A stretch of 64,000 nt of DNA from Marisa cornuarietis. Lineage: Eukaryota; Mollusca; Gastropoda; Architaenioglossa; Ampullariidae. The DNA lies in assembly GCA_004794655.1 (NCBI GenBank), contig SMMW01000001.1, positions 18,042,501 through 18,106,500 on the forward strand, read 5' to 3'. Position numbers and translations under genes: made by a program. Shown piece after piece: positions 12,036-24,824 of this stretch (its first letter is position 1; each line of letters opens with the position of its first letter). The notes beneath the pieces are model-generated. The model was not told where the DNA came from and searched no databases. It saw only the letters and a list, made by a program, of their open reading frames with translations.

Positions 12036-12442
12036 CTCCAGAGCTACTCTCAGAGAAGTTAGAAGTGGCTCTTCTTAAAGACAGGCAACCAGATAGGCTT
12101 CTAAAGATTTGGTCAACACTTTATAGACTACTTGGACTTTAAACATTAAAACAGCAAGCTATTACTTTTATTGCTTCAATTCTCATTAGTGTGTGCATGT
12201 ATATATATATGTATGTGTGCGAGTGCGTGTGTGTGTGTTTGTGTGTGTGTGTGCGTGTGTGCTTATTCCTGTAAATGTTACAGAAATCATTCAAGAGCTT
12301 AAAAATAGCAAAAGAAGGCAGTTGCAGCATTTACAATCAAGATAATATTTGTTGATGAAAAATAAAAGAGGGAAACTACACAATTTGTCTGAGAAATATT
12401 ATCTTTTCTTCAAAATAAAAAAATGTGTGTGTGTGTATGTGT

Positions 12443-12510
<68 letters not shown>

Positions 12511-13404
12511 AATCCTCTTTTCACGTGGAACAAAAATTAACTGTGTAATCAAAACAGCAGCTTGATTAAACAAAAGCAAATATTTCAATAGGGACTGTCT
12601 GTGTATTTAAAGTGTGTATAAATCCCTACACTGCATAAAGTCTAAAAAATAAAAGTCGGCGTAATGTTGAATGAAAATGCTTGTACAAATTTCAAGGCAT
12701 AAATGTAAAGAAAAGGGTAGATACATTTGTGTATGGTTGTGCTTTTGATTGTTTGGGGGGTGTGGGTGGATGGATATTTTTTCATTTTCTTTTTATAGAC
12801 TTCCAACGGCGCTGCTTTTATTTGGTGTAACAGAAATATCCGCCATACACGAATAAAGACAATATTCTGAAGCAGTTTTACGAATAGAATAATCGGTATC
12901 CTGAGGATACGTCTGTCTTGCGTAATTATAAAAGATTGAGGACAGAACAGATGCAAGCCAACCAACCATTTCAATTTGAAATAGAAATGAATGGAAACTT
13001 CTAGAGGTGTAGATCTTTAAGTTGCGAGGTTAATCAAAGAAAAAGTGTTTGAACATGCTTTCAGATGAGAAGATGAGATATATTTTTACCATAACCACTA
13101 CTGATGAGATATTATTTTTTTAAATAAAGCGACTCAGACATCACTGAAAGTATTTATAAGAATAGAAGTATGTAAAGTAGAAAGTGGACAGGTTGTAAGC
13201 TCAGAAGGAAAATTAGAGGTAAGTTTATTTTTAGAACAATCGAACTGATAGCCCAGATGGTGAGAAAGAAAGAGATGTTAGTGATTACCTGTATGACATA
13301 TTATCATAAGGTAGACAAGACGTTCTATTTTCTTTTACCATTTTATTTGTTGTTTGGGAATGTATTGGTCTTAAAAAGGAGGCCTCCAATCTAACAACAC
13401 TATT
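12036..13404. other. 5' flank of GPCR B
   Basis: Non-coding. It contains GT-rich repeats at about 12214-12256 and a long (TG)n at 12423-12509, whose complementary frames are meaningless. The parts at 12290-12360, 12540-12625 and 12640-13360 match the 5' flank of GPCR A on either side of its insertion block. Locus B thus preserves the uninserted arrangement. Confidence 0.6.
12117..12128 (-). promoter_or_regulatory. Possible TATA box of GPCR B
   Basis: The minus strand reads CTATAAAG at 12126-12119, about 85-90 bp upstream of the start codon at 12035. This is a sensible distance for a TATA box with a short 5' UTR. There is no transcript evidence. Confidence 0.3.
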
Positions 13405-13416
13405 AAACTTGTAACT
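13405..13416. repeat. 12-bp target-site duplication, left copy
   Basis: aaacttgtaact is repeated exactly at 14928-14939 and directly flanks the RTE-like element between them. Confidence 0.85.
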
Positions 13417-14927
13417 TACTTACTTACTTACTTACTGCCAATTATGCCTGTCGGCACGTAGGGCAGCGACAAAGGTTCTCCACTTTTGTCTGTCCTGGGC
13501 CAGCCTCCCCACAGTGCCTCAGCTGTGATTTAGGGTCTTCAGTTCTGCCTCTACAGTTCGCCGCTAGGTGTTCTTGGGCCGGCCTTGCTTGCGTTTTCCA
13601 CTCTTTCTTCTTAGTTTCTTTTAGTCCAAGACTAGTCTCGCTGCTTTTCTGGTACACTGTTCTTACAAGGTCCCATCTCTGGTTTATTCTTTCTGTATCT
13701 ACCTCGCAGATGTCTGTCATGTCTGCAAGTGCCTGAAATCTGTTTTTCACTTGAAGAATGAAGGCATTTTTTTAGTTTGGGGTGCTGCAATCTTTCCACA
13801 TCAAAGCGTCTGTGTGCTGCTGACTTGCGTCCTGTACTTCGCAGTTTCATTTTTATGTTTGCTACAACAAGGTGATGGTCACTCCCAACATCTCCTCCTC
13901 TTCTCACCCTGACGTCGAGTAGGGAACGCCTCCAGATGCCGTTGATCATTAGGTGGTCGATCTGGTTATTGTCCCTACCATTGGGTGAGCACCATGTTAG
14001 CTTGTGGACGTTACGGTGAGGGAATAATGTTCCTCCAATCACCAGGTTGTACGTAGTGCATAGCTCCACTAGTCTCTCTCCGTTCTCATTCATGTAGCCA
14101 CAACCATGTCTGCCCATGACTCTCTACATGGGTGTTGTCATTCCTAACTTTGGCATTCATGTCGCCCATCATAATTAACAGGTCATGGCGGGGTGCTGCA
14201 CTTACTTCTGCTTGTAATTGGTCGTAAAAGGTGTCCTTCGCCTCATCATCGCTATCGTTGGTTGGTGCGTAGCACTGGATCAAGGTCATGTTGCCATGTC
14301 TCCCCTTCACTCTGGCTGTAATCAGTCTGCTGTTGATCGGTTTCCACTCTATCAGGCACTTTTCTGTTCCTTTCCTCAGGATGATGGCTACTCCCTCATG
14401 GTGTTGATTGTCTTCTCTGCCAGAGTACAGCACTGTCTCTCCGGTCTGGGTCTTTACTCTTCCAGAACCTGTCCATCTGCTTTCGCTTACTCCTAGGATG
14501 TGTAATTTGTAACGTCTCATCTCGGCCGTAATTTGTGCCAACTTATCAGTTTCGTACATGGTACGCACATTCCAGAAACCTATTCTGGTCTTGCATTTGG
14601 CGTTCAAGACTTTCATCTTCGTGCCAGTAGCTTCCTTTCGGCTTTCACTACTAGCAGTCATACAAGGATCTTGCGATACCTCTGGGAGCCCATCGCACAC
14701 AATAGTGGTAGCTTTCTTTGTCGCTGTTTCCGTAACAGTAGTGTTTTTTACGGGACAGGGTTGTTAGCCCTGTGCCCAACCCCCAACCTGGAGGACCAGG
14801 GATCATGCTTCGTCTGGCATCTACCCTTTGACCTGCCCGGCTTGGGTGGCCCTGCCCGGTATAGCTCTCAGGGTCATCGATACACACAAGCTCCCCGACC
14901 ACGACAAGGTAATGATCCTCCGGGGGG
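13417..14927 (-). mobile_element. Internally deleted RTE-like LINE with both ends
   Basis: Read on the minus strand from 14927, it has a 5' leader (about 14927-14700), then an apurinic-type endonuclease: IGFWNVRTMYE, LGVSESRWTGSG, GDMNAKV, and after a frameshift near 14110 QIDHLMING and GSDHHLVVA. Linker sequence follows (ALADMTDICEVD, EINQRW-like). It then jumps directly to the polyprotein C-terminus (LAQDRQKWRTFVAALRADRH, TAA near 13438) and a (TAAG)n-type tail. The whole reverse transcriptase, roughly 2 kb in relatives, is missing. Exact 12-bp duplications flank it. It cannot mobilise itself and was either deleted after insertion or inserted as a short non-autonomous form. Confidence 0.85.
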
Positions 14928-14939
14928 AAACTTGTAACT
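14928..14939. repeat. 12-bp target-site duplication, right copy
   Basis: aaacttgtaact is identical to 13405-13416 and marks the 5' boundary of the RTE-like insertion. Confidence 0.85.
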
Positions 14940-15453
14940 AATCCGTTATAAATATTTAAGACAATGAATAATCAGTCTTCAGATGATAAAAACACCACAG
15001 TTAGATATGTCAAGAACTGGAAGGGGTAGAAAGAAATGCTAATTAGAAGATAAATCAGATTTCTTTATCAATTAAAAAAAAATTGTCTATAAAAACAATT
15101 TGACTGAAAATGAGAGTAGATGTTTGTTGGTTTTGGTAGGTATTTTCGAAGTAAGCTTTCTTCGAGTTTATATCTTCGGGCACATGAAAATACGTCTGTA
15201 ACTTTCATTAGTGTGCATGTATATGTAATTTAGTTGTATGTACAGCATTAGTGTTTATATGGATATCTTAAGTGTTAAACATGATTATTGTATGTGTACA
15301 ACGTTAGTGTACGTTCGTTTCGCATACGCAGTTCATAAGTTTATTCAAATCATTGCAGTATTTCACCAAGGTTAGTGTTCTTAAGACAAGTCAACCAATA
15401 GTTCTTCTTTCTATCTCTTCTGCTTTGACTTGGATGTACAAAATGCAAATAAA

Positions 15454-15499
<46 letters not shown>

Positions 15500-17733
15500 A
15501 TTTGGGCAATCACAAGAATATTCGTGTGGATGTCGAGAACGCATGGGTCTCACAACTCATACATTCAAGATGATTGGTCGTTCTTTCGACAAATAACTCA
15601 AACGATTGCTTTTAGGAGCCCAGGTCGTGTTTAATTGTTGCCTTCAGAGGACTTCCAGCAAACAATTATACAGAATAATTTTCTCTAGGCAGGAAGAACA
15701 AATGTCATTTACCAGCAAGCGCCGTAAACCAAAGGAGATAAAACTTGGCGGCAAGATGGTCACAGGCAGGACAGGTAATAATCATTTCTAACATGAATAC
15801 ACTGAATCAGAATACTGCTTGTAACTCTCACAGGGTAAACTTTCTTACTCACTAATACTGAAAGTCTGCATCTACATGCGATGATCAGATTCAAAATACA
15901 CCTCTGAATGCTCAAGTAATCAAAAAAAGAAATATAAGATTTTAATTATCACATCAAATGAAGATTCCATCTACCTCTCTCTCTAACTCACTTTCCTGAA
16001 ATTCGATTTGTTATCTTTATCAATGTTCAGGAACATTTTACGGCTCAGTCTGAAATAGCAGAAAAATCAGTGACAAAATTAAAACTCACAGTTCGGGTGA
16101 GTTTCTTGCAACTAATAATCGTTAAGTCGACGATGATTTATGCTTAGGCGCGCGCGCGCGCACACACACACACACACATCGTACATCGATTAACCTCATG
16201 CCTCCCCCCCCCCTGATCGTCTGAACGATTTTTTTCTTTAGGCATGGTTTCATTTGACAAAATGTTAACGAGAGAACTTACTAATATTTTCTGCATTAAA
16301 ATAATAGATTTCTTGACAAAATTATAAAAACCGAAATAATAATAGTTAAATATAAATATCACCTGAGCGCATCAAAGTAAGAAAACCGGAGAATGACATT
16401 AATTATTTTAGTTCTTCCTACTCACAAGCACCAAAATACTTGAACATTGTAGTGCTTTGACCATAAACTAAACTAGTACCAAAAAACCTTTACATTTTTT
16501 AACCAATCTTTTTTGATGATTTGTAGTATATGTCTGAATATCATTGGTGCCACAGTATTTACCAAAGTAACCGAGTCCACGTACGTGAGTTGCCGTCTCG
16601 CTTTTTTGAGACCAAACTGTTAAGCTGAAATTGCAGGTTTTTGTATGTGGAAGCCACCCTGTCAGAAAATACCCAGCTGGACGGCAACACTTCAGACTTT
16701 CTAGCTAATACCGTGTATCTCATTGTCCCTTAACTTAAGTATGAAGGAGGTGGGCTCTTACACAGAAAAACACCTGTGATCAAGAGCCTTAGAAAACTTC
16801 AATGAATGTATATTGAGGACACTCGCCTACCTGAGAGGCCAGGAAATCGTTTTACCAACAGTACAACGACTCAAGTCTGTAAACACTCTACGACTGTACT
16901 TCAGAGAAACCTTGTGGTACAGGGACGCTAGTGTAGACAGAAGAAGATATGGCCAGCGAGCAGAAAGAAAAGGACTCATCGTGTTAGGTCTGACCTGCCC
17001 ATCGTCAAGCAAAAAATCGCGGGTCAGCCAATATTAGCCAAGGGACTGAATGACTGACTAAAACTGACCTCGTAGATATCTACATAATGTTTCCGATCTC
17101 AATGGTCATAAATAGGATTCGAGCAACTGTAACATTACAGATCCTTTGAAGAAAAAACAATGACCTTTTACCTCTGGTCCACATCGACAAAAAACTGGTT
17201 TTAAAGAATTCAAGGCACTTAAAAATGAATATAATGTTCAATAAAACAAATGTTTGATGGATAGACGTTTACAGACTGTAAATGAATACAAAATATGACA
17301 ATATAGAAATTTGAAATAAATATCCTCATACCTAGTTTATTAATCATTAACAAAATGTTTCAGACATTAGATAAAGGTTCTTAAACTATATAAGTCGCCT
17401 TCTTTCTTACAAGAATTTATAATCAAAAATACATAACTGGTCTCAAAGGCACTAGATTTAAGCTCAGGGCGAAAAGTACTTTCCCAAATCTAGATAAATA
17501 CCTGTCATTTTGTTTTTGATATACGCGCATATAGACATTACCCCCTATCAAAACAAATCAGACTTTATAGTCTGTCCAAGGCAACCCACAACAGAAATTT
17601 TTCTTCGCTCACAATCACTACACACAAACATAATATAAGTATATATATATATATACACACACATACAAAACATAACAGGCAGATACATTCCCAAAATGAC
17701 ATTCAGCCCACATGCACAACAAATATGGTAAGC
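14940..17733. other. Non-coding spacer
   Basis: No gene is recognised in about 2.8 kb. It contains (GT)n at 15455-15497, a (CG)n(CA)n run at 16148-16178, a C-run near 16205 and an alternating TA/CA stretch near 17638-17665. Open frames at 15353-15634, 15606-15791 and 16813-17037 have no domain and no splice context. Confidence 0.5.
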
Positions 17734-17925
17734 CTACAAGTCCTTGTGCCTTTTATTTAGGATGGTGATTGCTGCTGGCACGAAGGACCTTTGGTAGGCA
17801 GATTTTCGCGCCCATTGAACTTTGTAGCAGCTGTGCGAGGGCAACAGGTGAAAGTTGGGATGGAGAGGATGTGTTTGGTCTGCAATGATGTTATATGCCA
17901 TCTTTCTGACTGCATGAAGGCTTTA
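17734..17925 (-). mobile_element. Rex1-like LINE C-terminal fragment
   Basis: The minus strand reads LHAVRKMAYNIIADQTHPLH, FHLLPS, YKV, then SFVPAAITILN ending RHKDL and a stop. This is the C-terminus of a Rex1/CR1-group reverse transcriptase polyprotein. It is closely related to 60937-61338, which has LHAIRKMAYNIISDRTHPLH. Only about 190 bp remain. Confidence 0.75.
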
Positions 17926-18617
<692 letters not shown>

Positions 18618-20206
18618 TCATGAATGCAAATATTCGTGCTGCAAGTGGCTGATGGTACAGGCAACAATAGAGTTGGATGGCACTGAAGTCTTAGTACAAA
18701 AATTCTTTAGTTGTTGCCGAAATCGGGAGGACATTTTGGCGTACAAGAAAAATCCGATAGAAGAGTTAAGCATGACTGGAAGACCAGAGACAAGATGTGT
18801 CGCAACGAACAAACTGTTGTAGCGGCCATTAGCTCGGAACTCTGGGACAGCAAATCGGGCCAACGCCAACATGATGTTTGGAATCGTGCACACAAGGTAA
18901 GTACAGCATATCACCACCAGCATCCTCATCAACACTACATGACCTTTCAGGTATGTGCTGCAAAAAATTTGATTGATAGCTTTTGTGTTAGCTAATGAAA
19001 TGTAAAGTATAGCTCAGGGGTAGATATTCACACCATACTTCTCATACATCAACGAAATGAAAATGCCTAGGAAACGTGTGTGATAATACAATCTTTGCAG
19101 GAAAACCTATATGGTTAAACAGAATGACATTTCGATTGTAAGAACTTTCTTTCAAAAAAAAACCGTTTTATGACCAACTGTTTTGTCCATAAATAAAATA
19201 ATTGGCACTTGTTGATGCAGAAGTAAGAAAAATATCCATCATTCAACTAATTTCAAAGTTTCAAAATGTGTGTTACTTATTGTAACTAGTGTGCAAACAT
19301 GACACAAACAAACAAACTATCAAGATGAGCTTAAATGGTACACTCTGGCGTTTTAACTGATGTAAATATTTCTATAATTTCAAATTCATCAGTTTGAAAC
19401 ATGTCAAATTGTTTATTAAAACTGTTTGTTCTATGTCAAAATATTTTACAATGAACATTATATTGCACAATAAGCTGTACATTCTTTCTAGTCAACGTAC
19501 CCTATTGTAAAGTGATCCAAAAAAGTTCAGTACCGTTTGTTAAAGATAATTCATATATTAAAATCATCTCCGTGAGTTGAAACTTGGTATACTAAATCGT
19601 TAATTGAGTTTCAAAATACTTTCAAAACATCCTAGGAGTGAGGGACAAAGATATGAAGGTGACTCAAAAAGAAAAAAGTCAACTCAATGCTTCTGCAAAC
19701 ATTCTTCACACTTACCTGGTTATGCCTTTTCTCCATGTCATGGCTCTTCTCAGTGCAAGTATAATGATTGTTGTACTTACACATACAGAAATGAAATTCA
19801 CGAAAGAAATTGAAGATAACATTATGTTTTCAATAATGCTAAAAACGCTGTGACTAAGGTAAAACTCACTAGTCGTCAGTATTACTACATTTTCTCCTGT
19901 ACTGTTATCTTTCAGGACTATGACACTCTCCTTTATTATGTACACACTACACAGAAGCTGTATGACGATAAAGGTCACTAAGAGAATGATGGCCATCGCC
20001 TTGGTGCTGATGACTGATGAAAATTTCAATGGAAACATGACACACACGCACCGCTCTACGGCGATGATCATCGTCACACAGCCGGACGAGATTGCAAACC
20101 CATAAACAAAATTTAAACTGTACTTCGTCAAAGACCATTTCAGTAAGAGATAATGGGCTATAAAACGATCTAACCCATGTAGCCAAAACTTATCAAGCCA
20201 TTGCAA
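18618..20206 (-). pseudogene. GPCR C: 5'-truncated class A receptor
   Basis: Exon 2 is intact at 18957-18618 (acceptor tttgcag|c; TYLKGHV, CTIPN in TM6, SSIGFFLYAKMSSRF in TM7). Exon 1 is only a remnant, 19716 to about 20190, with donor AG|gtaag. It preserves late TM3 (SGCVTMIIAVERC), TM4 and TM5, but TM1, TM2 and the start codon are gone. Beyond about 20150 the homology degrades and the sequence changes to LINE reverse transcriptase on the same strand (20215-20985). No displaced exon-1 piece is visible up to 22790. The 758-bp intron position and phase match those of the intact copies. It cannot make a seven-helix receptor from this DNA. The open frame starting at 20206 is fusion sequence, not a gene start. 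Confidence 0.82.
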
Positions 20207-20214
20207 TGAGCAAG

Positions 20215-20985
20215 ATTCAGAATCTGAAGCAGAGTGAAAATGAGTTCAGAGCAGGATCGCCCAGGGAGAAATCCAGCTTGCTGAGTCCGGAGGTCTTTCT
20301 TAACGGATGCCGTCAGTCTTGTCAAAACAATCTTGCTGAAGACCTTGGTGGTGATGGAAAGAAGTGTTATACCCCTTCAGTTATTTCAGTCTCCAAGATC
20401 TCCTTTCTTGAGTAACTTGAAGATGAGCCCTGTCTTCCACGCATCGGGGATCTTTCCTGATTCCCAAACTTGCCTGAAGATTTCAGTCAACATGGGAGCT
20501 GTCACATTCACATCTGCTTTTAACATCTCTGCTGTTATTCCATCTGCCCCTGGTGCTTTTCCGCTTTTCATTGCCTTGATTGCTGCGGTCACTTCTTCCA
20601 AGCTTGGCGGGTCTGTGCAGATGTCAAGGTCTGTATCTGTTGGCTGGATGTCTGGGAGCTGAGGAGGGGTCTGGTCTGTTCAAAACTGACTCAAAATGTT
20701 CCCTCCAGCGCTGTAGTTTTTCTGCTTCTCCCTAGACAGCATTTCCACTCATGTCTTTCACTGGCACTTCACTGTTTTTTAACCTGTTGTTTAGTTGTTT
20801 GTTGATTTTATATAGTGTCTTCAGGTCATTTTTTCCTGCTGCTTCTTCTGCTTCATCTGCCAGTTTCTCTATGTAGTCCCTCAGAGTGTTGTTCCACGAG
20901 AATACATACGGAATATCTGTTACTACGACCGGGCATCTGAGAACTGAGTCATTTACCATTTAACACGCTTACACATCATTTGATG
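20215..20985 (-). mobile_element. RTE-like LINE, linker and early reverse transcriptase
   Basis: The minus strand reads LADEAEEAAGKNDLKTLYKI, NSEVPVKDMSGNAV (20959-20735), then EEVTAAIKAMKSGKAPGADG, IPDAWKTG and LLKKGDLGD (to 20386). After stops it continues as RGITLLSI, TKVFSKIVLTRL and AGFLPGRSCSE to about 20225. This is the linker and finger/palm start of the same family as 13417-14927. Both ends are missing, including the 3' end that a fresh insertion would have. One deletion may therefore have removed the LINE 3' end and the 5' half of GPCR C together. Confidence 0.8.
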
Positions 20986-21163
20986 AAACCCTTAAATACA
21001 GTTTAGTACAACTAAAAAATTTTTTACATTTCATAAGATAAATAAGTAAAATATTTTTTCTAGTGACAAAACTTAGATTGTTATAACCGTCATGTGGGAA
21101 TGTTTAGGGGTACAATAAAGTCTAAACTAAACTGCATGCTAGTGCAGACTAACGAGCGCTTCA

Positions 21164-21419
21164 GGGGCCAGTTGCACAACACATTTCTAATTGTAAACAC
21201 CTTTAGGCCTTAACTCTATTTAGATAATTAGTTTCAGTGCACACCACAATTTTATAATTTTTAAAACTAAAACTGCTTTAAGTAAGATAAATTTGTTTAA
21301 GTCTGACTTTCCGTCCTGTCAGTGCATTTTTTTTCTGCAATGCATCAAAATGGCTAAGAAGAGATTTTGCTCCTTTAGAACAGTTTTAAGGTTTAGAAAT
21401 GTGTTGTGCAACTGGTCCC
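21164..21419. mobile_element. MITE with about 26-bp terminal inverted repeats, copy 1
   Basis: The left end is ggggccagttgcacaaca followed by catttcta. The right end is the near-exact reverse complement, (tagaaatg)tgttgtgcaactggtccc. The element is about 255 bp and AT-rich inside, with no coding. A second copy in opposite orientation lies at 43887-44151. A target duplication could not be fixed for this copy. Confidence 0.85.
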
Positions 21420-22791
21420 TGGTCTCTAAGGAAATTCCCTCAATATTAAATGCACAGTAAAGTGTGCCCAACGTTATAACGTGAAAGCTGTACTTCAACA
21501 GCTGGCAGACACATCATCAACTGGATTCAAATGTTCTGAGCCAATTTTAGCAAATAAACATACAAACAATCAGCATGTGAACTTAGATTTGTAATTTGCA
21601 GTTTAATACTTTCACATAACACATTAGGTATTTGACATTATTCGTCTATTTGACATAAAAGAACGGGTTAAGAAAGAAACCTTGATATGCATGGGCTGCA
21701 AATTAATGGTTTTTCTTAAAAAATAGCAACTGGGTAAGATACGTTCATCAAGTTATAACACATTAAATTAGACAGGCGATTTAACGGCTTCGTGGAAATA
21801 AAAGAACCCGTATAAATATATCTTAACACCACTATCTCCTTTATTAGTAAAATTTCAGCACCTCTTGTGCCCACGAAGGATATACACTAGTCAGTGGTAA
21901 ACAGCATCGGTACAAAAACAGTGATCTTTGAAATCTGGTTATTTAATCTCACCAAATCAAGCAAAGGCAAAGAGTAGAAGAAATAATAAAAATTTGGATT
22001 GAAACCTTTCGAGACACCCCTTTTATTTAAGCCTATGTTTAAATCTTAGACGTAGACACGTGGGAAGGTGATTGCAATAAAAATTAACATAAAGAGAAAA
22101 CCAAAATTACAAAAGAAGACCTGCTACCTTGCCAGACATCAAATCAAGCAGCAGAAATTGACGTTTACAACGTAAACAAAATATATATATTTTCCTGTGT
22201 TGGTGAAACAATTTTCTCCGACAGCTTGTCTTAGGCATACTTGATCCTGCACGGGTAACAAGTTTATTGGACAAAGTTGAACAGAAGACGTTGAACCGTC
22301 AGACGAACACGACCAGGTAGCATGACATGGGGCTGGATGAGTTGCCTGTCCACCTGCTAATCTGTAAGTGGCACAAAGGGTCAAAAGGGGTGGTGCCTTC
22401 CTCGTGTCCTTGGTGGCTGATTGTGATTGGATGAAGGATGCCATGTGATTAGTTTACCATGGCATCCTTTGTATATTTCTGTGCGAAGGTGCAAAGTGAA
22501 GTAGGGAACGAGAACCTTGCAAGATACTTCTCGGCACGACGGACAGTGTGACGGGAACATTGGCGTGTATTTTCATGTTTTATTTGTTACATAAAGTTTT
22601 GTTATTGTACGTTAAATTACACGTTGTTAAGTGCTTTGTTCAGAGAGGAGCAGGTATGGAAGCTCGTACTCTGTGTAGTGGAACTTGAGAGTTTCTGACG
22701 TGTGATTATTGTACATATTGTTCCCAAGCAAGATTATGTTGTCGTGGGTAGCAGGAGTTTCTTGTCTGAAGTCTGAAGATTGCTGATAGTA
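21420..22791. other. Spacer between C and D
   Basis: No recognised gene. An open minus-strand frame at 22139-22444 has no domain or splice context. A possible minus-strand AATAAA (tttatt on plus at about 22579) lies roughly 210 bp past the stop codon of GPCR D and could be its poly(A) signal. Confidence 0.4.
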
Positions 22792-24824
22792 CTAACAACA
22801 ATAACGTTTTGTGCAAAGACTCTTTAGCTCCCGTTGAAATCGAGAAGACATTATAGCGTAGAGGAAGAATCCAACAGAAGAGTAAAGCATGACTGGAAGA
22901 CCAGAGACGAGATGTGTGGTCACAAACAAACTGTAGTAACGGCCGTCTGCACGGAATTCTGGGACGAGAAATCGGGCCAACGCCAACATGATGTTAGGAA
23001 CCGCGCACAGCAGGAAGATGCAGCACATCACCACCAGCATCCGCATCAGCGTCATCTGACCCTTCATGTACGTGCTGCAGAAATACGATCGTCATCAGCT
23101 TGTTCGGACATCATATGTTATTAAACAGTATGCTCACCATCAGGTTAACAAAGGGGTAGGTAATTATGATTTAACAGTAAGCTTTTCGTTAGGGTCTCAC
23201 GGAATTGATTAGTATGCAACAGGATGCTGGTCATCAATGTGCAACAATCGTTAATACCAACGGTATCAGTTTGATATGCTTGTAATTAATGGGCTGAAAA
23301 TGTAAAAACAACATGAGATTTTCTTTATATTCTTTGATGAGATATTCTTCACGTTTTCAAACAGAGACCAATCATTGAGAAACTAGTCTTACAGCAGATT
23401 GTATCTGTTATGTAAAAAAATCTATTATTCAATATGTTTTAGTAATGGTATAGGTGGAACGTAGAGGGGAAGTAATTTAATATCTGAAGCTGATTTAAAA
23501 GGTATTAGAAAGTTTAATTTATATAAAGATCGAATTCGAAGCAAGACCTTTTGAACTTTTTTTTAGTATGAATATAGTTAACAATAAAGATCATCTCGCC
23601 TAATCAGCTAACACTTTTGTTTGACAAAGACACCATTTTACACACAGCTCTTTTTCAATATTAGTCAACGTCAAATGTTTCCAGTAATCCCATGCTTACT
23701 TAGATAATTAATATATCTCAACCATCTTCTTTACATGTCTTTTCTTATTTGGGAAGCGGATGGCCGAGTGGTTAGAGCGCTGGTGTCCCAACCGACAGCG
23801 CTGATTCAATTCCCGATAAGCGCAGCAAACTTCCCCCAGTCGACCCAGCTGACGGGAATGGGTACCTGACTCCATAGAGGATTGGGGAAGGTAAGGCAGC
23901 GAGGGAGAGGGATTGGCACCACCCTCATGTAAAAAGCCTGAAAAAGTTATGGGATAACCTTTACCTTTTTTGCTTGTTAGGGACTCATGTTCCGTCAATG
24001 ACGGATTAACAGACGAAATAGTGTTTAAAAAATAAAATTAACAAAGTGCCTTTTTGCAAGGACTGCACCTACCTTGCTGTAGCTTTTCTCCATGCCAGGG
24101 CTTTCCTCAGTGTTACTATAACGATTGTAGTGCTTAAGCACACAACAGTAAAAGTTACAAGAGAAATTAAAGATAAAACTATGTTTTCGATAATGCTAAA
24201 GACCTTGTGACTAAGGTAAAAATCAGTAGTCGTGACTACGAGTAGATTTTCTCCAGTCACTGAATCTTTCATTACAGTTATCTGATCCTTTATGATGTAG
24301 ACGCTACACAGAAGCTGTATGACGATGAAAGTCACTAAGAGAATGATGGCCATCGTCTTGGTGCTGATGAGTGTCGCGGCCTTCATAGGAAACATGACAC
24401 ACACGCACCGCTCTACGGCGATGATCATCGTCACACAGCCGGACGTTAGTGAAAACCCGTAACAGAAATTTAAACCATACTTCGTCAAAAACAAAGTCCA
24501 CATTTTTTTTTGATCGGGAACAACGATACCTATAAAGCAGTATGAGACCATTATAAACAATGTCGTGAGGTACATGAGGTCAGTGAAGGTGAGACAGAAG
24601 AGACAGAGGTTCATCCGATCTCGCAGTCCCTGGCGGTAAAACACGATCAGGGTGAGGAAGTTTGCCGGGGCTCCGATTAGAAAAAAAGAATTAGTCAATC
24701 CGCAATCTATTATTTTCTCCCATTGTTCTGTTTCTTCGTAATTGGGGAAATCGTCTTCCCTACATTTACAATGTGATATTGAGACATTGACATTGAATGT
24801 AATGTTGGAGGAATCACAGCACAT
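22792..24824 (-). CDS. GPCR D: class A chemoreceptor-like, two exons
   Basis: Exon 1 is 24073-24824 and exon 2 is 23074-22792 (stop TAG). The phase-2 join through a 998-bp intron gives 1035 nt, 344 residues. The N-terminus MCCDSSNITF has sequons NIT and NVS and a CKC pair. Asn55 (GAPANFL), Asp82 in TM2 and ERC (138-140) are in place. Exon 2 reads MKGQMTLMRMLVVM, CAVPN in TM6 and YSSVGFFLYAIMSSRF in TM7, with a short tail. The closest copy is GPCR G: same length, and a shared 5' flank including a GATAAAAGG box. The intron carries a plus-strand tRNA-derived SINE that G lacks. It should be functional; the ligand is unknown. Confidence 0.9.
23751..23969 (+). repeat. tRNA-derived SINE in the intron of GPCR D
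   Basis: The head is ggaagcggatggccgagtgg, with box A ggccgagtggttagagcgctgg and a box-B-like gattcaattcccg. The body includes ccagtcgacccagctgacgg and gggtacctgactccata. The tail is ataacctttacctttttt. It lies antisense in intron 1 of GPCR D and is absent from the matching intron of GPCR G. It is the best-preserved copy in the window; other copies are at 3176, 31914, 48227 and 56616. Confidence 0.8.

Noticed and set aside
12349..12588. Frames made of CVCV or HTHT repeats
   Set aside because: They are translations of the (TG)n microsatellite; the same holds for frames at 7613-7862, 31072-31158 and 39624-39829.
16813..17037. 74-residue plus-strand frame
   Set aside because: It has a complementary open frame of similar length, no recognisable domain and no splice or promoter context.
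19712..20206. Intact short receptor gene starting at 20206
   Set aside because: The apparent start lies at the junction with LINE sequence, and TM1-TM2 are absent, so it is a pseudogene remnant.
22139..22444. 101-residue minus-strand frame between C and D
   Set aside because: Low complexity, no domain, and no counterpart near the paralogous receptor G.
23751..23830. tRNA-Leu gene
   Set aside because: The A and B boxes are diverged, no clover-leaf is completed, and a SINE body follows. It is a SINE head.
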